From a virus: a stretch of 32,389 nt of DNA. Below are positions 7,022 through 13,878 of this stretch, piece after piece. The notes beneath the pieces are model-generated. The model saw nothing but the letters and a program-made list of their open reading frames with translations. It was not told where the DNA came from and made no database searches. The DNA lies in the IMG/VR virus record IMGVR_UViG_3300021964_000279, positions 1-32,389 of that record; one strand, written 5' to 3'. The stretch's first letter is position 1; every line of letters starts with the position of its first letter. The position numbers and the translations under genes are program-made.

Positions 7022-7519
7022 TTATTGGGAGCGACCAAATCGGCCACGCAATCTAGAAGTGGCTTGCTGCGCTGTGGCTTTATATATAGGCTTCATGGCC
7101 CGAACAACTCCCAGAGGACTAGTGGCCGTACCCGGTGTAATCAAGCCGTTTTCCTCTGCTGCTTTGTACGTTTTGCCAATAGTCTCTCCGACTTTTGAAG
7201 CAACCTTGCCAGTGAACTTACCAGTTGGGTAGTAGGCATTTCCCGGAAGACCAGTGGGGGAGCCGCCGCGCCAGTTACGACCACTTCCCGTGTAACGAGT
7301 ACTGGGGGAAGTCGTACGAGCGGCCCTGTCAGCGACAGGAGCGCCTACCGTAGGAACCCCAGTAGGTGTTCGCGTGTCGGCTGTATTAAGGTATGAAGCC
7401 CCAGACAGACGGTCGTATTGGCGACCACGGTTGTCAAACAAGGTGTTACCCAAGTCTTTGGTACGCGTCAATTGACGCACTTCGTAATCAGGGTTCTGAA
7501 TGATGTTACCTTCTGCCAT
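7022..7519 (-). CDS. Probable disordered basic protein, 165 aa
   Basis: The start is the ATG at 7519, which overlaps the upstream stop (TAATG) and has AGGA before it. Residues 45-95 are rich in Thr, Pro, Gly, Arg and Ser, and the C-terminus is strongly basic (SRLRGRFGRS). The middle, about 100-150, is helical. It has no enzyme motif and no Cys. The composition fits an intrinsically disordered virion or DNA-associated protein. It belongs to the 6.8-11.2 kb run of similar genes. Confidence 0.7.
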   Translation of the reverse strand: MAEGNIIQNPDYEVRQLTRTKDLGNTLFDNRGRQYDRLSGASYLNTADTRTPTGVPTVGAPVADRAARTTSPSTRYTGSGRNWRGGSPTGLPGNAYYPTGKFTGKVASKVGETIGKTYKAAEENGLITPGTATSPLGVVRAMKPIYKATAQQATSRLRGRFGRSQ

Positions 7520-7818
7520 TACCAAAGTCCTTCACTCATTGCATTGCGGGCCGTACCAGACCAACTCTGGTCCGACATTACACTAGGCATGACGGGCATA
7601 CCGCTCATCCATGACCTGTAAGTGGGGTTATATCGGTCGATATTCATAACCTCCATTACATTCCATTCGTTCTTTGAGAATCCACGTCGTTCGGGGAAGG
7701 GGTTCTGCGGGGCGGCGACTGGACGCATTGCACGTAACTCGTCAGGAGTCGCTGCAAGAGCGCTTTCCAACGCGAGGTCAACGAGGTACTCACTGCGAGT
7801 CTGCCACGGCCTACTCAT
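7519..7818 (-). CDS. Hypothetical protein, 99 aa
   Basis: The first 35 residues look helical and acidic; the rest is rich in Met, Pro, Trp, Asn and Ser, with a repeated short pattern (SGMPVMPSVMS) near residues 72-82. I recognise no family. It overlaps the upstream 57-aa gene by 8 bases and is coupled to the next gene by TAATG. The ribosome-binding site is weak (AAGAAATGGT), so translation probably depends on coupling. Confidence 0.68.
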   Translation of the reverse strand: MSRPWQTRSEYLVDLALESALAATPDELRAMRPVAAPQNPFPERRGFSKNEWNVMEVMNIDRYNPTYRSWMSGMPVMPSVMSDQSWSGTARNAMSEGLW

Positions 7819-7984
7819 ACCATTTCTTCTTACTGTTAGGGTAAGCCTGCTGGTAGAGGGTGTCTTCTAGATCTTTAGACATGCCAATATCGCGACGTTT
7901 CTTTGTCACTTTCTTGGGGGTTAGATCTTCCTCTTCTAAAAAGGGGTGCTCACCACCAAACTGGCTAGGGGATAAAGAGGACAT
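7811..7984 (-). CDS. Small charged protein, 57 aa
   Basis: The frame starts at the ATG of 7984, two bases after the stop of the preceding gene, and ends 8 bases inside the next one. Its product contains an acidic stretch (FLEEEDL) followed by a basic one (PKKVTKKRRD) and ends KKKWYE. There is no recognised domain. Tight packing between neighbours and lack of another minus-strand frame in 7819-7984 make it likely to be a real gene. Confidence 0.65.
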   Translation of the reverse strand: MSSLSPSQFGGEHPFLEEEDLTPKKVTKKRRDIGMSKDLEDTLYQQAYPNSKKKWYE

Positions 7985-7986
7985 GA

Positions 7987-8214
7987 TCAGTAGTCAGGGT
8001 CCAAGTCTTGGTCGTATGGGGCACCCGGCTTCTGGGGGCGGGGCATACCCTGTGGGTTGTTGCCCTCGCCAACAGCGGGGCGGGAAGGGTAGTTACGAGA
8101 GTGGATACTCCTAATCGGGCGACTGGTTTTGGGGTCGTCTTGGTAGACCTTCTTTTTGGCAAGGCGGGTGCGTTGCATACCTTGGGGGTTTGCGGGGTCT
8201 GGTTCGTTGTACAT
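7987..8214 (-). CDS. Small Pro/Arg-rich disordered protein, 75 aa
   Basis: The product is rich in Pro, Arg, Asn and Asp, with two NPQGM motifs (about residues 9-13 and 53-57), and is expected to be unfolded. The start has GGAGGT 5 bases upstream, one of the best ribosome-binding sites in this region, which argues for high expression. It follows the 163-aa gene by 3 bases. The repeated NPQGM could be a short linear binding motif. Function is unknown. Confidence 0.7.
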   Translation of the reverse strand: MYNEPDPANPQGMQRTRLAKKKVYQDDPKTSRPIRSIHSRNYPSRPAVGEGNNPQGMPRPQKPGAPYDQDLDPDY

Positions 8215-8217
8215 TGG

Positions 8218-8709
8218 TTACCTCCAACTAGGAGTAAGGCGCTTCAACATTGAGCGCCTTTGCATGTCGATCTGTTCTTGTTGAGGGCGGTCAAGTCCTC
8301 TAGGAATACCACGAGGGCCTGCTTTACCGTCGTTTGTTAGTCTAATAGGTTCTGCTCCGGGGGGAGCAAACTTTAGACCTTTGGCCTGCATTTCAATACC
8401 TGTCATGAGGTTCATCTCCTCAGGCCACAAGTAGTCACCGGGGTTGATACGTTCGCCCTTGTGGACGCCACGACTATATGACCTATGGTTCTGCCTCTTA
8501 ACGCTATCAAGCAGTTTGTCCTGCCTACGGTTACTAGACATAGTACCCAGATACCCGTCTGGGTGGAGGGTATCGGGGGTCGAACCAAACGCTGACAGCA
8601 TACGGTCTTTGGCGCTTCTAAAGAAAGGTTGAGGACCCAGAACAGGCTGAGATTCCCCTCCTTGGGGGTCGTATCCGCCAGCCCAGTCAGTAAACGTTTG
8701 CTCGTTCAT
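8218..8709 (-). CDS. Hypothetical Pro/Gly/Arg-rich protein, 163 aa
   Basis: The protein lacks long hydrophobic stretches and is rich in Gly, Pro, Arg and Gln. The segment at about 80-115, which includes DYLWPEEMNLMTGIEMQAKGLKF, looks folded. The C-terminus is basic and Gln-rich. The ATG at 8709 overlaps the upstream stop (ATGA) and has AGGTGG before it. No family was recognised. As part of the disordered-protein run it may be a minor virion component or a scaffold, but that is only inference. Confidence 0.7.
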   Translation of the reverse strand: MNEQTFTDWAGGYDPQGGESQPVLGPQPFFRSAKDRMLSAFGSTPDTLHPDGYLGTMSSNRRQDKLLDSVKRQNHRSYSRGVHKGERINPGDYLWPEEMNLMTGIEMQAKGLKFAPPGAEPIRLTNDGKAGPRGIPRGLDRPQQEQIDMQRRSMLKRLTPSWR

Positions 8710-8882
8710 CGTCCACCTGAGGCGTACGAAGTACCCTGACTAAAAGACATGAGGCAACCACCCCGTCCTCCACCAATTACGGATACTGGCCGGGGGCCAC
8801 CCTCTTCACGGTATTGAAGGTTAGCCTTTTCTTCGCGTTCCTTCTCACCGATCATTCGGTTTGGCGGTCTCTCAATTAGCAT
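8706..8882 (-). CDS. Small Gly/Arg-rich protein, 58 aa
   Basis: The frame runs from the ATG at 8882 to a stop that overlaps the start of the 163-aa gene (ATGA). The product has a charged first half (EKEREEKANLQYREEG) and a Gly-rich segment (VIGGGRGGC) at about residues 36-43. The segment is interesting because it has a glycine-loop look but lacks a Walker Lys. There is no recognised family. The coupling at its 3' end is the main support. Confidence 0.6.
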   Translation of the reverse strand: MLIERPPNRMIGEKEREEKANLQYREEGGPRPVSVIGGGRGGCLMSFSQGTSYASGGR

Positions 8883-8887
8883 ATTAA

Positions 8888-9022
8888 TTAGTCATTCCAG
8901 TCCTTGTGTCTGCGAAACTTCTCAAAGTCGTCTGCATCACACAATTCGGCGTACCTGCTTGGTACTTTTTCTAGGAAATCATCCTCTTCCAAGACACCGT
9001 CGTTGTCAGAGTCTGTATTCAT
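8888..9022 (-). CDS. Small acidic protein, 44 aa
   Basis: This very small protein is strongly acidic in its first 18 residues and in the middle, then ends in a basic and aromatic tail (FRRHKDWND). It lies between the large 705-aa gene (stop at 9038) and the 58-aa gene. The start has a purine-rich AAAGAAAGAG upstream. The first residues, NTDSDNDGVLEEDDF, look like a calcium-binding DxDxDG loop. The 44-codon frame fills the only gap here, but its shortness keeps confidence moderate. Confidence 0.55.
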   Translation of the reverse strand: MNTDSDNDGVLEEDDFLEKVPSRYAELCDADDFEKFRRHKDWND

Positions 9023-9037
9023 AGGCGCTCTTTCTTT

Positions 9038-11155
9038 TTAGTCGATACCGTACTCACGCTTAAGATCAGCGAGATTTTCCCCAGCCATAGCCCTATCAGC
9101 GATCTCTTTAGCAATACGAGACGCATCGTCTGGACCGGGGGTGGAGATTGTGTTCGGACCCTGTTCGCGAGCAGGACGAGGTGCCGGTGCTGAACCTGCA
9201 CGCTCCTTTTGCTCCTTTTCACGACGTGCCATTTCTTCCGCGCGCAGCGTGCGACTAGATTCTTCGCTACGCTCCCGTGCAGCGGAAAGACGAGCAGACC
9301 GACGCTCTTCGGCGGCAATTGCTGTGCTACGAGACATAGCACCTTCACCACTTCGTAGAACCTCTTTAACAACTCCCGGTTGTCCACGGTCAAACTGTTG
9401 TCCGATGACGGGCACACGACCAAACGCTTCAGCACCGGTCATATACGGGTCTTTGGACTCTTTGACTAGATCCCGTGCCTCACGCTCTAGTGAACCGGTG
9501 TAACCACGTGATGAGGCGGGCGGAGAGCCGAGACGAATTCCAGCGGAGTCTGTCGTCATCTCACGGGAAAGGATGCCTTCTGTTTCTGTCTGGCGACGAA
9601 CGGCACCGAGAATCTGGTTAGACATATCGACATCGATTTGCTCTGGGTCTTCGCCAAACGCAAAGTCCGACGCCTGAGCATTACGTAGATCACCGCGTCG
9701 TCCAGCGGTGGCTTCTGGGTCTAGGAAACTGCGTGGTCCACGACCGCCACCTTCTATGCGACGAGGCTCTGCCTCAAACATACGGCTTGTTTCTGTGTAA
9801 CGCTGAGCCGCCGCACGGGCACCACGGTTGACCTGCTCAGGGTCTGCGGTGCTTACCAGTGGCATACGCCCGCGCATAGCCGCACTTGCCTGAATTAGGG
9901 CTGCACGCTGTTCACGTGGGCGTCCTCCTAGAGTTGGGGTAGGCAACTGGCTCTCGTCTGGGAGATCCATCTCTGTGGGGGCATCCGCTGTACGGCGAGC
10001 CGCTTCCGCCTCACGCATACGAGAATCACGCTTATCCTTACCGGAAGCGCGGTCAGTCTCTGCCTGCACTTCAGCAGCACGTTGACGACGAAGACTATCA
10101 CGCTGTGCAGAAATGTTGGATTCCTGTTGGGCTGTGTAAGGGTTAGATTCTGAACCAAGGGGGCTTGCAGGCACCCGACGGGTCATCTCCGATCGTGGAA
10201 TACCGCCTCGCTCAATGTCGCCCCCTGACATCTGGCTGTACTCAAGGATTTTTCCTCGACTAGCAGCGGCTTCTTTTCGTTCTGCATACTTCTCGCGCCC
10301 TTTCTGACGCTCAGTCTCAGCGGGGACTGCACCCGGCAATGGCCTGCCACCGCCGCTGCTCGGAGGGCCTACGTTAGGTCCTGTAGCGACTTCCTGACCA
10401 GTATCTGTCCTACGGAAACGCTCCTGACCAGTGCGAACGCCTTCGCTAACAACTTTAGGCTGATTTAATGGGCGGTGACGCTCCATATGCTCTTGTAGTC
10501 GTCGTGCATTACGGTCTTGGATAGCGTTAGCGACAATGTTGTGGCGCTCCACTTTCGCGTCTAGACGTGTGTTAATACCTCTCTGTGTGCGTGGAAGCGG
10601 ATTCCCTTGTTTGTCGTACTTCTGGTCTGTAAGGCCACGCAGAATAGCGGGGTCTTCGGCACTGAAAGTACCCGTGCGGGCTTCGTCTAACTGAGAAGAA
10701 ACACCAGCACCACGAATCGACTGCTCAACAGACGCTGTAATGGGGGCGTAACCGCGCGAACCACCAAAGGCGGTGACATCAGAGGGTGCGATATCTATGT
10801 TTTCGCCAGTGTCTTGCCTAGAAGAAAATCGTACCGGCATGATACGGCGAGTAGGTACGAACTTATCGGGGTTATATTCGCCTTTACCTGTTCGCTTACT
10901 GCCTTCCGCTTTGGGTTGCAGCAAAGAAGAGCGGTCCCCCATTCGGGCAGCAGCGATAAGCCCAGCCCTTTCCTCTTTAGAGATGCCTGTTTTTCTAGGT
11001 TCTCTAGGAGCACCACTGTACGAAGCCGAAGAAGAATCTACTGGGCTGTCGGTGTCTGCCCCATACATAACGTCTGTAGGGGAAACGAGACCTTGACCGC
11101 CATCATCATCCTTTGGGAATCCCAGACCGTCTCCGTTGTCGCCTTTGCGTGCCAT
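9038..11155 (-). CDS. Large Arg/Glu/Gly-rich, probably disordered protein, 705 aa
   Basis: The ATG at 11155 is preceded by GGAGGT, so the longer frame to 11224 is not used. The 705 residues are rich in Arg, Glu, Ala, Gly, Ser and Pro, with almost no Cys or Trp. There are many short charged helix-forming stretches, such as the RE/AA-rich segments at about 300-320 and 390-410 and near 640-670. It has no enzyme motif, signal peptide or membrane segment. I infer an intrinsically disordered protein, possibly an internal virion, scaffold or condensate-forming protein. A promoter-like site lies just upstream (11171-11198), so it may be expressed separately. No family was recognised. Confidence 0.78.
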   Translation of the reverse strand: MARKGDNGDGLGFPKDDDGGQGLVSPTDVMYGADTDSPVDSSSASYSGAPREPRKTGISKEERAGLIAAARMGDRSSLLQPKAEGSKRTGKGEYNPDKFVPTRRIMPVRFSSRQDTGENIDIAPSDVTAFGGSRGYAPITASVEQSIRGAGVSSQLDEARTGTFSAEDPAILRGLTDQKYDKQGNPLPRTQRGINTRLDAKVERHNIVANAIQDRNARRLQEHMERHRPLNQPKVVSEGVRTGQERFRRTDTGQEVATGPNVGPPSSGGGRPLPGAVPAETERQKGREKYAERKEAAASRGKILEYSQMSGGDIERGGIPRSEMTRRVPASPLGSESNPYTAQQESNISAQRDSLRRQRAAEVQAETDRASGKDKRDSRMREAEAARRTADAPTEMDLPDESQLPTPTLGGRPREQRAALIQASAAMRGRMPLVSTADPEQVNRGARAAAQRYTETSRMFEAEPRRIEGGGRGPRSFLDPEATAGRRGDLRNAQASDFAFGEDPEQIDVDMSNQILGAVRRQTETEGILSREMTTDSAGIRLGSPPASSRGYTGSLEREARDLVKESKDPYMTGAEAFGRVPVIGQQFDRGQPGVVKEVLRSGEGAMSRSTAIAAEERRSARLSAARERSEESSRTLRAEEMARREKEQKERAGSAPAPRPAREQGPNTISTPGPDDASRIAKEIADRAMAGENLADLKREYGID

Positions 11156-11170
11156 TGCTGACCTCCAAGA

Positions 11171-11198
11171 AATATACCTTAGGAGTAGATTATCACAA
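11171..11198 (-). promoter_or_regulatory. Promoter-like site before the 705-aa gene
   Basis: On the minus strand, TTGTGA (11193-11198) and TATATT (11171-11176) are separated by 16 bases. They match the sigma-70-type consensus at 4 and 5 of 6 positions. Transcription would start about 10 bases before the strong GGAGGT ribosome-binding site. It lies in the short gap between the SpoVS-like gene and the 705-aa gene. Confidence 0.45.
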
Positions 11199-11202
11199 GG
11201 TT

Positions 11203-11478
11203 TTAGCGTGCAACCGGCTTCCAAGTCATTGAACTGATAGTTTCTCCAGTGTCTCCTTCGATGTCGTCAAAACCAATAATAAAGGTTAAGTCGATACCTC
11301 TGGGGGCTACGAAACCACGTGCAATAGCGCACGCTTTAGATGCCTGATTTACGGCGGAAGCGCCAATCGCCCTCATTTTGGGGGACTGGCCAGCGACAAT
11401 TGCTCTCGCCAAGATAGATCCTACAGATGACGGATTGCTAGATCCAGACACCTTAATAACGTCTTCGTTATCGGCCAT
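11203..11478 (-). CDS. spoVS: Stage V sporulation protein S (SpoVS) homologue
   Basis: The 91-residue protein is a clear SpoVS family member. After a short acidic N-terminus it has IKVSGSSNPSSVGSILARAI at about residues 8-27, then AIGASAVNQASKACAIARGFVAP at about 37-59, and a final strand pair ending WKP. These are the conserved blocks of Bacillus SpoVS, which is about 86 residues long. SpoVS has an Alba-like fold and affects spore coat assembly, septation and cell-fate timing in Bacillus; its molecular action is not settled. The start has AGGAG 8 bases upstream. It lies between the Hjc-like resolvase and the 705-aa gene. Finding it in a probable actinophage is unusual. Confidence 0.9.
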   Translation of the reverse strand: MADNEDVIKVSGSSNPSSVGSILARAIVAGQSPKMRAIGASAVNQASKACAIARGFVAPRGIDLTFIIGFDDIEGDTGETISSMTWKPVAR

Positions 11479-11520
11479 GGGGTACTCCTAATAGTCGTAT
11501 GAAATCCTACGAACACTATA

Positions 11521-11889
11521 TTAGTTGTACCCAGCCTCCTTGAGTAGGCTACTTAGGTCCTCAAGACGAAGAATTGCATAAGTATCTCCTAGCGTCTTTT
11601 CGCCTACTCCGGGGCGTTTGACTACTAGAACTGGTAGAGCGTCCCCTCCGACCTCTTCTTGTTGCGACTGTGATACAGCGGCATTGAGCCAACCTGACAA
11701 ATCAAACTTCTTCTGGTTCTTACACTGAATGATTGCTTGACGACGAGGGCTAGCAATACCGTTAATGTCACCGCTGTCGTACTTACCAGACAGACTAGGC
11801 CGAAAAGCCTTTTTAAAACTACGGTTGCGTAAGTAGCGGACGACGAGAGTTTCAAAAGAAGTCCCCTTAGCCTTGTTTTTGTTACCCAT
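11521..11889 (-). CDS. Hjc-like Holliday junction resolvase
   Basis: This 122-residue protein has the PD-(D/E)XK layout of archaeal-type Hjc resolvases: E13 in the first helix, D41 in SGDINGI, and QCK at 55-57 in a strand (IIQCKNQK), followed by a helix. The final third (LPVLVVKRPG...YAIL) fits the remaining strands. Hjc proteins are dimers that cut four-way junctions. In a phage with RecA and DNA polymerase this would resolve recombination or replication intermediates before packaging. The ATG at 11889 has GGAG 6 bases before it and overlaps the preceding gene by 8 bases. The family call is good at the motif level. Confidence 0.8.
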   Translation of the reverse strand: MGNKNKAKGTSFETLVVRYLRNRSFKKAFRPSLSGKYDSGDINGIASPRRQAIIQCKNQKKFDLSGWLNAAVSQSQQEEVGGDALPVLVVKRPGVGEKTLGDTYAILRLEDLSSLLKEAGYN

Positions 11890-12103
11890 TTAAATCTCCA
11901 TATAGTGGTTCCCACGAACCGCCTTCTGAATACTCCCACTCATCTCCAGAGGGGTACACATTGTCGGGTCGCCCTTTGATGTACACCACCTTACTATCTC
12001 CTAGCATCAACTGGTGTTGTACCCCGTCGATAACCCATGGATAGTAGACTTTGCCTCCAGTAAGGAACTCCTTACCGATCTCGGGGGCGCTACCGATTGC
12101 CAC
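11882..12103 (-). CDS. Hypothetical protein, 73 aa
   Basis: The product is rich in Gly, Tyr, Trp and charged residues and looks like a small beta-rich domain. There is no Cys and no recognised family. It starts at GTG (12103), which lies inside the preceding gene (14-base overlap), and it ends 8 bases inside the resolvase gene. The ribosome-binding site is poor, so coupling to the upstream gene is likely. Confidence 0.62.
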   Translation of the reverse strand: MAIGSAPEIGKEFLTGGKVYYPWVIDGVQHQLMLGDSKVVYIKGRPDNVYPSGDEWEYSEGGSWEPLYGDLNG

Positions 12104-12272
12104 GGGTGATACTTTGGTGACGCTTTAAGGGGCTGTAGGGGAGCATGGCTCTGCAATGCTCGCAGATGTAGTAGTGGTACTTGCGCCCATTCTCTGTGTT
12201 GTTTTCGTATTTCATACCAGCGGTGCCTGAGCCGGGGCACTCTATCTCTGCATCATCATGTAAGAGATCCAT
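12090..12272 (-). CDS. Small zinc-ribbon-like protein, 60 aa
   Basis: The protein has C12, then C37 and C40 in YICEHC, and H52. The later Cys pair followed by PLKRH resembles a small zinc finger, perhaps with three or four ligands. The start has GGAGGG 8 bases upstream. It overlaps the gene before it by 31 bases and the one after by 14 bases. A nucleic-acid-binding role is a guess; the metal site is the only visible feature. Confidence 0.65.
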   Translation of the reverse strand: MDLLHDDAEIECPGSGTAGMKYENNTENGRKYHYYICEHCRAMLPYSPLKRHQSITRGNR

Positions 12273-12460
12273 ATGTAGCCCTCCATCATAGTTATCAAGT
12301 CGTGTAATTGGTCAGAGTCTAATTCTTTCCACGATCCTCCGTCGTCCTTATCCACCCCAGGAATCATGCGAGCCAACTCGTACCGCTCTTCTTTGGTGAA
12401 ACCGAGTTCTTCTTTTAAGGCCATAGCCTTCTTGTACCGGTTCATACGGGGGTCATTCAC
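12242..12460 (-). CDS. Hypothetical helical protein, 72 aa
   Basis: I chose the GTG at 12460, which overlaps the upstream stop (GTGA) and is preceded by GGAGG 7 bases away. A TTG further upstream gives a longer but less plausible form. The product is helical and contains LGFTKEERYELARMIPGVDKDDGGSW, which looks like a small helix-turn-helix-like or adaptor domain, followed by a Met-rich C-terminus. It has no recognised family. Confidence 0.65.
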   Translation of the reverse strand: MNDPRMNRYKKAMALKEELGFTKEERYELARMIPGVDKDDGGSWKELDSDQLHDLITMMEGYIWISYMMMQR

Positions 12461-12693
12461 TCTTGCCTCCAACGAGAAGGTGCGTGGTTGTTCTCGACCT
12501 CAAACTTGTGGTCTTCGTTGTCGTAACGACGAAAGATCCATTGGCACGGGTCGTTACCTTCGTCCCACTCTTCCTCTTCTGCTTCTGAGATGGGGATGCC
12601 GTCGTGAGTGGCGCAGACTAGCGGGCCTATCCACCCTCTACGTTGCCCGTATCTAACCCATTCTTCGTAGTCAACGTGGTATGTCATCATCAT
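12457..12693 (-). CDS. Hypothetical acidic protein, 78 aa
   Basis: The N-terminal half contains WIGPLVCATHDGIPISEAEEEEWDEG at about residues 21-46, a pattern I associate with small uncharacterised actinophage proteins. The second half is DPCQWIFRRYDNEDH. Two Cys and several His may bind a metal, but the spacing is not typical. The start overlaps the stop of the Cas4-like gene as ATGA. There are three ATG codons in a row, so the exact start could be 12693, 12690 or 12687. Confidence 0.7.
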   Translation of the reverse strand: MMMTYHVDYEEWVRYGQRRGWIGPLVCATHDGIPISEAEEEEWDEGNDPCQWIFRRYDNEDHKFEVENNHAPSRWRQE

Positions 12694-13571
12694 TTACTCC
12701 AGCAGGTAGACTTGTATGTACAAAAACGACAGAAGTTACAAGACTTGTAGGTGGCTTTTACCGGCCTAGCAGGGACGATGTCGTCTTCGATAGCGTCAAT
12801 AACCTCATCAATACCTTGCAATATGCCCGCAGTAAGTTCCGGGTCGTACTTGATGTGGAACTCTTTGACGTCTTGAGATGGTTTCCACTCGTAGATAACG
12901 ATGGCATCATGAATGCCCAAGCACATCATGTACAGGTTCACCTGACGGCGGTGAGTAGTGAGGGGGCGCTTGATCTGTTTCCACAACCCGTCTAGATTCA
13001 GGTCACCGTTTTCATATCCTTCATAGAGTTTTGGGGCGTCCCAGCGGATAGTGCCTAGCCCCACAGACTTAATCTCTACAACAGCCTTACCTTTGCTGTC
13101 TTCCCACACACCGTCAGCGTGTCCAACAATGCGATAACGCTCGCTGTAGACAGAGACCTCTTTGTACTTGATATCGGGGGAAGAGCATAGGGCACAGGAA
13201 TCAGGGGATTTGTCCTCCCATTCATAGGAGCACGCTTTGCATTTCCACTTACCGTACAGATTGCCCGTTTTGTGCATCCACCTTTGCCACTTGTCGTGGA
13301 TGTTGTGGCCCTCAGCAAAGATGTTCATGCGCTTGAGGTTCATAGACTGGGGGTCGCTCTCCTCAGTGTCAGTAATCTTGTACCAAGTTGAGCGGGGACA
13401 CCAGTCGTCTTTAGCCATCTCACTAGAGTGAAAATGCTTAGTGTCTCGGTGAGAGTTACGCTCTGCTTGCTCTAACGCAAGAGCCGCCTCCACCTTGGAT
13501 ATCAATCTGTTGTTGTCCTTAGCGCTGAATTGCTCTTTGTAGTTCTTTAGGTACCACGGATTGTCAGTCAT
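12690..13571 (-). CDS. Cas4/AddB-like PD-(D/E)XK nuclease with Fe-S cysteines
   Basis: This 293-residue protein has the RecB/Cas4-like nuclease order. GHAD(G) is at 150-154, VEIKS at 165-169 and the QVNLYM helix with Q at 210. Together with C58 near the start, the CRFC plus distal Cys near the end (C281, C284, C290, with C278 as an additional Cys) form the four-Cys [4Fe-4S] pattern known from AddB and Cas4. An extra zinc ribbon (CKAC...CALC, C111/C114/C126/C129) is inserted before the active site. It would be a 5'-3' or 3'-5' single-strand exonuclease in recombination. It overlaps the gene before it by 8 bases. The motif set is convincing; polarity is not shown. Confidence 0.83.
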   Translation of the reverse strand: MTDNPWYLKNYKEQFSAKDNNRLISKVEAALALEQAERNSHRDTKHFHSSEMAKDDWCPRSTWYKITDTEESDPQSMNLKRMNIFAEGHNIHDKWQRWMHKTGNLYGKWKCKACSYEWEDKSPDSCALCSSPDIKYKEVSVYSERYRIVGHADGVWEDSKGKAVVEIKSVGLGTIRWDAPKLYEGYENGDLNLDGLWKQIKRPLTTHRRQVNLYMMCLGIHDAIVIYEWKPSQDVKEFHIKYDPELTAGILQGIDEVIDAIEDDIVPARPVKATYKSCNFCRFCTYKSTCWSK

Positions 13572-13878
13572 CTATCATGTCCAGAAAGTCGTCTTCGGTT
13601 AATACTACGTAGCGATGTCCCGCCAAGTCAATCTGCAACAGAGGGATTCTCCCCTCCAACCTAGCCCTTTTCACCAGATCCCGCATGTCTACAGCCTTAA
13701 CGCTGTAGGACTTAGCCTTAGGGTCCATCTTAAGTTTGTTTTCAATCATGAAGTCTTCGGTGCGTACGTCTGCTTTGCGTACCCACCCAGCGCCTGACAT
13801 GGCGTTGCGGCTACCTTTGTACGCCTCTGCTGTGCGCTTTTCTTGCCGAACTGACTTCTTCTGGGATTCAGTCGCCAC
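13564..13878 (-). CDS. Possible small PD-(D/E)XK nuclease, 104 aa
   Basis: This short basic protein has a strand with IENKLK at residues 45-50, which resembles the E-x-K part of a PD-(D/E)XK nuclease. D37 or E41 could supply the other metal ligand. The rest is RARLEGRIPLLQIDLAGHRYVVL, consistent with a small Hjc/VRR-like core. It starts at GTG 13878, inside the last codons of the RecA-like gene. It lies between recombinase and Cas4-like nuclease, which supports a DNA-processing role. It may be an inactive or minimal resolvase; I am not sure. Confidence 0.6.
   Translation of the reverse strand: MATESQKKSVRQEKRTAEAYKGSRNAMSGAGWVRKADVRTEDFMIENKLKMDPKAKSYSVKAVDMRDLVKRARLEGRIPLLQIDLAGHRYVVLTEDDFLDMIDD

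Noticed and set aside
9019-9435. Minus-strand frame of 138 codons overlapping the 705-aa gene.
   Set aside because: It is a shifted-frame shadow of the long gene, without ribosome-binding site or family pattern.
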